Source: Chamaecrista fasciculata (taxonomy: Eukaryota; Streptophyta; Magnoliopsida; Fabales; Fabaceae). From it: a stretch of DNA of 64,000 bases. Position 1 is the first letter of the stretch; each line of letters opens with the position of its first letter. The stretch is from positions 50,089 through 114,088 of the forward strand of contig QANZ01020629.1 of the NCBI GenBank assembly GCA_003254925.1, read 5' to 3'. Below are positions 34,001 to 44,698 of the stretch, one piece after another. A model generated the notes under the pieces. It saw nothing but the letters and a program-made list of their open reading frames with translations. It did not search any database and was not told the DNA's origin. A program made the translations under genes and the position numbers.

Positions 34001-35889
34001 GATTATGTAACAGAGACAAACTTTTCCATTAATGCACCATTATATCTCTTTAATTAATCTGAAGCATGCTGCTGTTCAAATTTTTAACTCCAAGCCTATG
34101 AGGGAGCTCTATAATCCCACAGATAGCTAGTCCATTACAAATCACCTGCATATGAATGGTAAGGAAGATCAACAACCAAAACCTTTTTCATTTTAAATTT
34201 TCAGGGGAAAAATGGACAAGCCAAAGAACATGGCCATATTCAGGATTCTAATCCTTCAACCAGGTGCATTTTGGGATTCTCATTCTTTGTGTATCAGTTT
34301 CATCAGCAGACTGTTTCCAGCATGCATCAGTATTCCAGTGCTAGCAATTTGTCACTTATCTAAGGTTTAATATGATGTAAGGAATACAAATAGATAGACA
34401 CCTGTACATGAGTCTCTCAATAAAATCTTCCTCCTTCATCCTTAAAAGAGATTGCCTAGTCTCCTCTCCCAGTGCTGACCAAAAATCCACCAGTGTATCA
34501 CATGAAAGTCTGGCAGTGTGCAGTGCACATGCTTCCCTTGTTCCATGACCTCTGCCATAACTGACTATTCCTTGGCTTATCCACCCACGGCCTCCCCCAC
34601 CACATGCATCTGGATAAAGCAGTTCTCGCTCCCGCTCCCTTGCACGGGCACCATCAAAGACCTAATATGAACAAAATGTTAAAATTTAAAAAAAAAAACA
34701 CGATAAATAATTGAATGAGAATTCAATACAAGTGTGCCCCACTTACTATTTGCAGTCCTCTAAGAGACCTCGAATATAAGTAGCAGTCCATAAGTGTCAA
34801 TGAATTGTCCCTTGTTGTGGTCAAACCACCCCAAGGATGGATAGATGGATCTTGAGTTTCATCAGGGCACACATTGATAATGCTTGATCCATCATTATTT
34901 TGACTTTTTAAACTTCCAGGTCTATTGCAATGAAAGTGAGCACCTGCTCCTTCCTGCTGCATAGATTTCCCATACATGACAATCTGCAAAAAACCTTCAA
35001 GCAGTAACCCATTGCACCTGGAGCAGTACATATTTTTTCGAGCCTGTTCAAAGAGGGTTTGCTTGTCAATCCTCAAGAGTTTCTGCCTGCCTTGCGGTGA
35101 CAGCTCACTCCAGAACTGTATCACAGGAATGTAAAACGCCCCACAAGAGACAAGTGAAGCATATTAGAAATAGGAATTTATCCAGAAAACAAGGTAAAAT
35201 GTGAGACATGTTCTCAGGCCAAATTTAGTTTCTGCGACCCAATTGCATATTTTCTTTTCTTTTTTTCTTTTCCCTGCTCTACCCTTTCAATCTAGCTACT
35301 CCTCGTGTTGCCCATAAGCACTGGTAAGTCATTGCCTCAGCTTCAGAGGTATCAGGAATCTTAGGTCTTAACCTTGAGCAGCATTGTTTCATTTGTTGTA
35401 ATATGATAGAAATTACGCATTGGACAATTGGATTAAGTCATTTTTTATATTAGAATTTACATATAACATCAATTGTTTTTTAGCCTTTCCAGGCACAGAT
35501 GTAAAGACACGGAAGAGTCAACTGAACCCCAGTCATCAAATACCAAAAACTGAATTAAAAATACAAATTTCATCCAACAATAATAAGCCTAAACCCTATA
35601 CGAAGTCAATGAATCCAGTACCAAGCCAGGCAACCTATAAATGTTTACACATTAATCAAAACACAACACAAAAAGTGATCTAGATGAATCCTAATTCACA
35701 AGAAAATCTCTGAACCAAGAGAAATCAGATTTCCAAACAAAAAATAAACAAATAAGAATCCAGTACCTTCTGGAGCTGATTGTAATTAACGTCGTCTTGA
35801 TTCTTGGACCAAAATCCATTGGCTGAAAGCCTGTACGTGGCCGATGAGCCATTACAGAATTGTTCATTCTTCTGCGCTACTCCGGGCAT
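28051..35889 (-). CDS. Large NST1-like coiled-coil protein, eight coding exons
   Basis: Coding exons, in order of translation: 35767-35889, 34747-35115, 34402-34661, 32419-32560, 31885-32256, 31626-31757, 30458-30586, 28051-30345. All join in frame to give about 1273 residues. The N-terminal half is a conserved plant-type region with Cys pairs: CSRCNG in exon 2, and FCRDCRR plus CTNWFC in exon 4. At about residues 514-560 a very basic/acidic coiled coil (EEEEKEKREEEERKERRR and following) gives the resemblance to yeast stress-response protein NST1 used in plant annotation. The rest is Ser/Asn-rich low complexity ending LFAASNSLRFF. Function is unknown. The sixth intron has a GC donor (31625-31624). 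Confidence 0.85.
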
Positions 35890-36330
35890 CTTTTTTTAAA
35901 CCCTGGAAGATTCATTCACTACTTCCATTATTTGAAAACACAATTCCACCGCATAAAGAATCCGAAGAAGATCTAATATTAATATATATCAAGAAAGTTA
36001 CATGAATCGGATATACAGGCGAATAAGTAGAATCGAATAAAACGAAATTAACAAGAGTCCGTAGATCGACGGAATCCTGGGATCGAAATGGAATAGCGTA
36101 GATAGGAATAGGATCGAAGAGGGAAGAAGGACCGAAGAGGAGTGAGAATTGGAGAGGGTAAGAGCGGACTCAGCGAGGACGTAAAAGTGATTAAGCGATG
36201 AAGATGAGATTTGGTGCCGTGTGTGATTGTGTGTGTATTTGTAAGGAGGGAGAAACAGACAGAGATAGAGGAGAGTATAGGGAATGGTAATGGTAATGGT
36301 AGCTCATGGATTGGATTTGGAGGCACGGTT

Positions 36331-36836
36331 AAGGCCTAAAAGAAGCACCTGGCCCTCACTTCTGTAGTTCCGTTACATCTATAATCCTTCATTGTACCAT
36401 AACAATTCATAATTAAATGAATTAATCATCTTTATTTGACTACTATTATTTTATTTGGATCAAAATTTGAATATAAAAATATTATGTTAATTTAGTCAAT
36501 AATATTAAGAATTTGAATATAAAGGTAATATTGAACAAATTTATTTGTGTAAAGCTAAATTAACAGTAATGGATATGAAAAGCATTATATGGTCAGCTAT
36601 TTATCTTTAAGTGGAGGACTCTCGGCGAAAGGATTAATCACTATTCTCGATGATGGATACCATGGTTTATACAAAAATTTTCTTTTTATAATTTAAATTG
36701 AAAGTCACTCTTTTAAAAGATTTTTTTTTCTTTAACTAAAAGATTTTAGATTATTTTAAAATTAATAGATGAGAACCAATTTTATATTATTGAGCCATTT
36801 TTTATAGGATCAATTAATTTTTTTTTTGCCAACAAA
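36331..36836. other. Upstream flank of the NST1-like gene
   Basis: AT-rich DNA without genes. The transcript leader of the NST1-like gene probably occupies part of 35890-36330, where a CT-rich (minus-strand) leader-like stretch lies. Confidence 0.5.
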
Positions 36837-37018
36837 GGTTGACCCAGTTGGTAATAAGTCAACTCATAACTCACAATGTCGTGAGTTTGAATCCCGCTGT
36901 CGATGTGAGGATCCTGTTGGTAGACGATTTGTAAGTACCTCTCTAAGCTTTCATAGAGCTTGGAGGCATATCTTGACCTTTGTGAGCTCCGGGAGGCCGA
37001 GACCCAACTCACCTAAAC
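36837..37018 (+). mobile_element. tRNA-derived SINE, nearly full length
   Basis: The 5' end has a tRNA-like A box (GACCCAGTTGGTAATAAG) and, about 50 bp on, a B box (GTGAGTTTGAATCCC). The body (GATGTGAGGATCCTGTTGG ... CCCAACTCACCTAAAC) matches the truncated copy at 20184-20332, and it ends in a T-rich tail. The flanks have T-rich/CCAA sequence on both sides that may be an imperfect target duplication, but homopolymers make this unsafe. Confidence 0.78.
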
Positions 37019-37892
37019 TTTTTTTTTTTTTTACCAAAAAAATTAAACTCTTTTGCACATTAGCATAAGGACACTTAAGAAAAGGAAATATTGATATTTA
37101 AAAAAATACGATATTAGGCTTATATATGAAAATTAAAAGCTGAAAATGTAATGTTTAGACTTTACTATACATAAAACAAATGAGATGAATGAGACCATTC
37201 TGTCGAGATGTCAACCACATCACATGTAGTTGGGGTGCTGTAATAGTGACGACATATGTTTATTCATAGAAAGATTGACAAAGAACATCTTACAAGGTAC
37301 ACTTGCTTACCATTCCATAGACCTAAACTTCAATATAAGTGATAAATCGGATCTTTCAACAAAAATTACATATACTCACCCATTAAAATTTTACTTTTTG
37401 AAATTAAAAACCAAAACTACATGTAAATTCCGATTCAGCCCCAACAAATGGAAGCCAAATTTAATTGTTATTCTAAGTTTTAAGCCATAATTCAAACTTG
37501 TGAATTGCAATTTAATGGTTAACTATTTAAAAGATGTCATAAGTTGAAACTAATGATGAGAAGGAAAAAATGAAGCAGAGATAATTACTAAAGATAATTC
37601 ATCTGACTCTTAAGCAAATTACCTTTCTGTAAAGTGCATATGAGATTGCTCCTTTTTTTATTTTTTCGGCTAAAGACATTGCAATTTTGAAAAAGTCTAA
37701 TTCATGACAGCATAACGACGAGACGTGTTTCAATTTCAAGGCCTTTGGTGCCCATCTCACTACCTGGCAAAGGACGTGTGTGTAAATTCACATTAGTGAA
37801 AAGTACCAAATTATCAGGCCAAAAAAAAGAGTACCAAATTATGAAATGAATACGTGATACGTGATTGCTCCAACACTGATGCCCTTTTATTT
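37019..37892. other. AT-rich intergenic DNA
   Basis: No gene is recognised. The short ORF at 37230-37490 has no family features. Confidence 0.6.
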
Positions 37893-37901
37893 ATTCGTTT
37901 A

Positions 37902-39638
37902 GGGTAAACTGCAATTTGATACCCTGTGGTTAGGGGCGGTTCTCCTTTGGTACCCTGAAAAAAAAATTTTTGCATTGTGGTACCCTGTGGTTTGCTCCGT
38001 TAGCGATTTGGTCCCCTGAAGTTTTTTTCTCTTAGAAGTTAACAGAAAATGTACGTTAAAATGTCAAAAATCTCCCAAAAAGTCTTCTCTTATGCGTTTA
38101 AGTCTTTTCCCTTTTAAAAAGTACACATATGCATCCCCTGGCCCAGGTTCGAAACCCAACTGCAACAAAAGTGGTGTTTCACAATTTTTTTTTTTAAACA
38201 AAAACTTCTGGACCAAAACTAAAATATCACAAAACCAAAAGGACCAAAAACGTAATTTTAGCGAAGAGGTCATCTTCAACCTCTAAGCCAACCCCACTCT
38301 CACCAAAACGGACGACTCTGACCAAAACGGAAACGCCGACTTCTAGCGTCGTTTACCGCAATTGAAACACCGATCAAAATCGATACGGTTTGAGGAAAAG
38401 ATCTGTGAAATCGAATTTACAAAACGAGACCAAAACAAGAACCAATCAAAAACTCAAAAATTTTCGAAGCTTAACCCAAACATATCGACTTGGACCAAAA
38501 TGGCGTTTTCACAAGATTTATTGTTTCAAAATGATCTCCAAGAACCAAAAAGAAAATCCATAAACTCACTCATCAAAACGAACTCAAACAAAATCGGATC
38601 GAAGCTCAAAAAAAATTTCCGAAGAACACCGTTGATGGCTTCTCGGCGTCATCTAAAAATGGAGTTTCAGAAATCGGATTTCGCTCAATATTTCAGTGTA
38701 GGTATGCACGATAAATTCCAGATAACAAAACGCACAAATCAAATCTGATTTTACATCCAAACGAAAATCTGATAACAAAACAGGATGCTGAAAACGTTGT
38801 TGAGAAGTTGTGTGTAAAAAGAGAAAATTACAGAACAAGGACAGTCAAAACTACAAATCCACTGCTATTCTCCAAAATCTTCTTTCCTTTCTCTCAATCC
38901 AATCAGAGTTGAAGAAATTGTCGGTGAAGGAAGAAGAATTTGGCGGAGGAAGATGATGAAGAAGAAGATCGGCGAGATTGAGAGGGAGAGGGATGTGTTT
39001 TTGGGTAAATTTAGGTATAATCTTATTTTATTTTTTTTTCTTACGTTTTGATCCTATTATAAAAAAAAGACCTTAATATAAGAAAATAAAATTTTTGGTG
39101 GATAAAAGTTTATTTTTTTCTTTTTTTCAACGGAAAAATGGATAAAAAACTTTCGAGGAACCAATTATGCCAAATTTTGGAAAATTGAGGAAGAAATTGA
39201 ATTCCTTAGTTTTGAATTTTGATTCCTTAGGGTATGAAGAAATTAATTGTTGATGATGTTGATTTTGTTGTTCAGAGGGTTTTTGATTTGTAGGGCTTGA
39301 TTTTGGAAAAATTTGGGGGTTTTGATTTGTTTGTAGTGTACTTGAATGAAAATTGTAGTTGAATATAAGGATTTTTTTGATAAATCATAGACGCTCATTT
39401 GTCTTTTGAGGTTCTAAGGACTATTTTGATAAAGATCATAAACTTTTGGAATTAAAGTGTAATTAAATNNNNNNNNNNNNNNNNNNNACATTTGCCGTTA
39501 AATCCTAACAGAAAAAAACCTCAGGGGACCAAATCGCTAACGGAGCAAACCACGGGGTACCACAATGCAAAAATTTTTCTTTCAAGGTACCAAAGGGGAA
39601 CCGCCCCTAACCACAAGGTACCAAATTGCAATTTACCC
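37902..39638. mobile_element. Second non-autonomous Mutator-like element, containing an assembly gap
   Basis: Inverted repeats of about 150 bp (37902-38053 and 39488-39638) begin GGGTAAACTGCAATTTG and GGGTAAATTGCAATTTGG respectively, roughly 90% alike by eye. A perfect 9-bp target duplication, ATTCGTTTA, flanks it (37893-37901 and 39639-39647). The terminal GGGTAAA-TGCAA/TTACAAA words and overall layout resemble the element at 12294-13512, so they may belong to one group. The interior has no transposase and includes 19 Ns at 39469-39487, so the true length is uncertain. TIR divergence suggests it is older than the first element. Confidence 0.87.
39469..39487. other. Assembly gap (19 Ns)
   Basis: A run of N lies just inside the right inverted repeat of the Mutator-like element. 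A long inverted repeat is a likely cause of a failed assembly join. The number of missing bases cannot be taken as 19. Confidence 0.95.
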
Positions 39639-39647
39639 ATTCGTTTA

Positions 39648-40854
39648 TGATAATTACAATATTATTTATGTGTTTGAAAGCAGACAAAATGCAAGGAGGA
39701 GCAAAGTCAATTATCGGGTGAGTCAGAGAGAAGAGAATGGCCATCATATATATTAATTTTATTAGGTATATATATACTTTTTAAAATAATGTTAGTTATA
39801 AATTTTTTATAAAAAAAGAATCTAATGAATTCCATGTCAAAACAATACATAAAAGATGAGACATTGTAAATATAGTTACAGAAGGTGGTTGTAATTGGTA
39901 TTGCCATATTTTGTAGAATTGTAGCTGAAAATTCGACATTTCTTCCCATTAATTATCGTATGGAAATTTCTATGACCATAACATGTTCTTCCCAAAAAAA
40001 TAAACGTGCAATCACGTGCATAAGGTACATGGGACTAGAAATGAGATCTTGTGCAACAAGATACACAAGACAAACATGACTTGAAAATGTATCAGCTTTT
40101 TTCTTTCTTTTGGGATTGTTTAGGCAATAGCTTGAGGCTATTTATTATTCTTTCAAAAGACACAAGACAATTACGTAGCCCACTTGCCTGCGAAGTACGA
40201 AGCGATCCAGTCTGTTATTTATTTGGAACTTAAAAACTAAAGTTTTATTTTTTTTAAAAAAAATGAATGCTTGATTTTCATGTGAAACATGTTATATTAT
40301 GATTACTCTAATGACATAAGGTAGAGACTTAAATATGTAAATTTGTGGTGCAAGGTATACAACAATAATCAAATGAGAATTATTTTCATCCAAAATTCAT
40401 AACACACTCAAAATGCTAATACCAGATTTTGAGGGAGACAGCAACCACAAATCCAAGTTCAGAGGTGATGACGATTGAAAGACTACAAAGAAAATGTCCC
40501 ATAACAGACATAAAAAACAATTGTATGAATAAAGGTAATAGCAGTTTTTTTTTTGTTACACTAATGCCTAACAAAGCAAGAAGATAGGAAAATTCTTTTA
40601 CATACTCTCGATTTCTTTTTTTTTTTTTTTTTTTTTTCTTTTGTCTTGCTTTGATTCTTATGCACCAGAATTATCGATGAGTCTCGTTGACGCATTATAC
40701 AGACAAAATATGAGATTCCAATGCCGATTGAATCATGCTCAATACAATCTGGAACTAACAAACGATGATTAAATATGGGGTCATTAAGTTACAGATTGCA
40801 CAAAAAACTGATCAATTTCTGAGAATAGATTAGCTAATTAAGGTCAGAATAAGG
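39648..40854. other. Intergenic DNA downstream of the PTI1-like gene
   Basis: No gene is recognised. The minus-strand transcript of the kinase gene should end here, probably within 40550-40854. A long T homopolymer (about 40617-40637) interrupts the stretch. Confidence 0.55.
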
Positions 40855-42546
40855 TCAGGCACTAGATTCTGGACCAGCTGGTTTTGATGAATTGAGAAGA
40901 GGCTGAAGAGCTTTGACAACAATCGTCATGTTTGGCCTGAAGTCAGCTTCATACTGAACACAAAGTGCTGCAACTGCCGCCAACTACACATACACATACA
41001 CATTCAGAACCTCAAAGTCTATTGTTTAATGGTTTATTACCTAAGATCAAGAAGTTAAGAGGAAAAAAAGTTGGAGTAAATGTGAGAACCTTAGCGATTG
41101 CCTTAGGTGGGTAATCATTATTTAGCTTAGGATCCACACATTGTTTCACTTTGTCCTCACTCAGCCTTGGAGTTGCCTGTAGTAGTAGTGAGGAAACATA
41201 TTATCAGAGCAAAAAATAATAATGGCATTGGAGAGTGAGTGTTGATTAAGATTAATTGAGCATACCCATGTCACAAGACTTTGTTGTCCTTTGGGCATTG
41301 TATGATCTACTGGCTTTCTTCCTGTCAAGAGCTCTAAAAGCACAACTCCAAAACTGTAAACATCACTTTTCTGGGTTATTTGCCCAGTCATGGCATACCT
41401 GAAAATGAAAGCAATCATTTCAAAGAATATAAGACAGTCATATCTTAATGCATTAACATGAATAATATAATGAATTCTTTTTAACATATGTTGATTAGTG
41501 TTTTCTTTTTAAAGCATAACCAAAAACTCACTCTGGGGCATGATAGCCAAAAGTTCCCAAGACTCTGGTCGAATGAAGCCGAGCCGCGGTGTCAGAACCC
41601 TGACTTGTCAAACTGAAATCGGCAATCTTCGACTCATAGTCATTAAACAGCAAGACATTGCTGGATCTGACATCGCGATGAACAATGGATGGCTGACACT
41701 TTTCGTGAAGAAACTCAAGCCCTTTTGCTGCACCAAATGCAATTTTTACTCTTTGGTTCCAGTTTAATGCTGGACCAGGTTCAGCCCCTTGTACACCTTT
41801 CCTTCCTACATCACCCAAGTTTCTCTAGTTAATCAAAACCTTTTTTTTTTGTTTCCCTTCAAATAACAAGTTTGGTTTGGCCTACCATGTAATATATCAT
41901 GCAAAGAACCCATGCTCGCATGTTGATAAACCAAAATTCTGTTGTTTGCCTCCAAACAATATCCAATCAACTCCACAAAATGATCATTTTTTAGTCTTGA
42001 AACTACTGATAACTGCAAGATAGTTATACAGTGTGTAATGTTTTTTAAGCAACAAAAACATATATAGCCTCAAAGGATTGAATTACAATTTGGAACAGAA
42101 AATCTGACCTGTGCTGTAAAATCAGAGTCTGGTTCTGGAGAAGTATTGGTATCAAGCTTTTTTATTGCTGCATCTCGACCATCACTCAACTTTGCATAGT
42201 AAACCCGTCCATAAGAACCTTCTCCAATCAAAGCATCCTGACCAAAGTTTCTGGTTAAACTGTTCAACTCATCTAATGTTATAGCTGGTGCCTCAATCGG
42301 CATTTGTTTCTGGGGACCATCTGTCTTGGTCATATTGCCCCTAGGTTCTCCTCTCTCTCCTCCTATATTCAAAAATTTAGACTTTCACAGATTTAGTTAT
42401 TATCTATCTCGTATATCTTTCAAGGACCAATTTATATATTTAGATAATATGTTACCTCCACCGCCACCATATGTATTAGGCGGTGCAGAGTATTGATTAG
42501 GCGGTAGGCCGGCGGTTTCCTCCTCAACTCCTCCGCAACACGACAT
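40855..42546 (-). CDS. PTI1-like protein kinase
   Basis: Coding exons in order: 42456-42546, 42109-42362, 41886-42012, 41532-41805, 41266-41398, 41090-41176, 40855-40983. All splice in frame to 364 residues, the usual PTI1 length. The N terminus MSCCGG is a likely palmitoylation site for plasma-membrane attachment. Kinase motifs: GEGSYG loop (77-82), Lys98 in AIKKL, HRD at 200-202, APE at 247-249. The DFG position reads DFS (220-222). PTI1 kinases act as Ser/Thr kinases downstream of Pto-type or OXI1/AGC kinases in immunity and oxidative signalling, despite often being labelled tyrosine kinases. A spliced 5' leader is likely: an intron of about 42617-43054 with GT and AG ends. Confidence 0.93.
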
Positions 42547-42616
42547 GGTTTCAAAGTAATCTCAACACTACTGGTCTCAATGAGCCATTCAAAGTACAGG
42601 GTGATCAATGAACAAC

Positions 42617-43054
42617 CTGAAAACAATGCATATATATTAATCCCTAGATCAGAATCTAGATTCTACCCTCAATTTGTCTTTGGAGTTGGTAGAATATGAG
42701 ATTGAACAGAATTGAATCCTCTAAATTTCCTTGCATTTAGGCAATTTTAGGATGGGTGAAAAAATGAAAGGCGGATTTCATTAACATTTAAAGTTCATGG
42801 TAACGATTTTTTCTTTTAAAAATGCCTAAATACAAAGAACTCCAGAAGATTTAACGATAGAGGATCCAATTTAAAAATGTCTAAATCATGGAATCAAGAT
42901 TTCCCGAATAGAAAAAGCCTCGTTAATTACAGATATATCATTAAATCTAGAAGTTATAAAGAAACTAGATATTCAAGACAAAAACTAACCAATTACCAGA
43001 CATGAAAACCTAATCAGAGAATAATAAAAAAACTAAAGGCAATTAAAATGTAAC
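42617..43054 (-). other. Probable 5' UTR intron of the PTI1-like gene
   Basis: Read on the minus strand, AAAG|GTTACA at 43055/43054 gives a donor and TTTTCAG|GTTGTTC at 42617/42616 an acceptor. This removes AT-rich sequence between a leader exon starting near 43150-43260 and the exon holding the ATG at 42546. The sites are plausible but not proved. Confidence 0.5.
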
Positions 43055-43260
43055 CTTTGCGTGATCAAACCCAGATAGATGCTCAATGAGACCGAAATGT
43101 TGTTGATGTTGAGGAGTGATGAGGAGGAGAGAGTAATAAGAATAATGCAGAAAGGGAAGGAGAAGGAAAACTTAGTATTATTATTAATATTTTGTTTTTC
43201 TTTTCCTAACTCCCTCCAATGAAACTTTGCTTTGGGAATGCCTATGTCTATGTTTCTCAA

Positions 43261-44698
43261 ATTGCCGGGAAAACCGGTTGGTTAATGTCTGATGGATGGA
43301 GAATCTAACAGCTAAAACTAGAAGAACCAAGCTTGCCACAACCACTAATACTCTGGCTTCCTTGATGGATGCACCTCCTTCCCTTTTTTCTATTTTCATT
43401 TTAATTGGTCTTTTTGCTATTTTTTTAATTCCTATCGTAATTTCATCTTTGGATTGCTGAATCATCATCACTTCCAACAACCAATCACATTTCAACTCTT
43501 TTTTTTTAAGAAAATTAATAATTTAATTTTAAAAATATTTTCCAATTTCGTTACAAAAACTAAGAAATGAATCTAAACCTTTGATTGACAAAAATAACAA
43601 ACAATTAATTTAAAATTTTTCATAACACTGACAAGTAACAACTATTTATGTAATTGATAAGTTAATCGAAAACAAATTTTTTAATATATATATATATGCA
43701 GTGCAAGAACAAGAAAAAAGATTCAGAACAACACAAAAACTGATAAAAACATTTTACCAAAAATGAAAACATAAACCTAATATAATCACCACATCCAAAA
43801 ATATTTATGTCATGTTAACTTCTCATTACCTAACCACTGACATGTATTTTTGGCACAATCAAACGTGACTAATGTACAAAAGTATCTGTAAATATGATTA
43901 TGCCAGAGAACAACTAAACATAATTTGGTAAATTTTATTTAAACAGTAATAAGTACCATAATAATAATAATATATAGGACTTTTTTTTTGGCAGAATATA
44001 TATAGGGCTCAAAGATTACAAAGATTCTACTCTTGGCCACTAAGCATCATATGCGCAGCCGATGTTAGTGTATTTTCATTTTTAAAAAAAGTACAAATTC
44101 AGCAATACTATACCTTTATTGGAATCAATGTCAATGTTTAATTTTGTTGATATGATAGGATTTTTATTTTTCTCTTGAGACTGTTAGGAAATATAAAACA
44201 AAAAATGTATGCAAGCTTTGATCATGTTTTTTTTATGGCCAGGCTTGTTCTTCTCCTTTGCATCATTTTATTCGGGTTATGGGGTATAATTTATTTCCAA
44301 ATGATTTATTACACCCTTTTTCTTATGAAATGAAGGGGATTATAAAATGTCATTATGCTGCTAATTAACTTAATCAGTAAATACTGTTTCAAGTTTTATC
44401 ATACTGAACAAAAAAAAAATCCATGTAAGTCCCTCACTCTACGGGACCTTGTAGCAAACACAAAATTTTCAGCTTAGAGTTTCATTTCTAATGTTTTGAA
44501 TCACAATTCTTATTGACCAGAGAATGAAAGAAATGAGAGAAAGCTTGCTTAAGACCAGTTTTGAAAATACCCTGACGGTTATTCAAAATTTCAAATGATA
44601 AATGCCTCACTGCGAGACACAGGAAAATCACAAAATCATCATCATTTCTGGCTCTGTACAACCACAGCACATCCATGATAATAATATATTTACATTTC
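43261..44698. other. Promoter region of the PTI1-like gene and intergenic DNA
   Basis: A small minus-strand ORF (43184-43495) with a hydrophobic segment is discussed as a finding. Otherwise the stretch is AT-rich and without genes. It also holds the 3' side of the SINA-type gene transcript just right of 44500. Confidence 0.5.

Noticed and set aside
36837..36905. Genuine tRNA gene
   Set aside because: A- and B-box-like motifs are present, but no clover-leaf with anticodon and acceptor stem can be drawn. The sequence is part of a repeated SINE.
36826..37068. Small ORF around the SINE at 36.9 kb
   Set aside because: It translates the SINE body, which has no protein-coding role.
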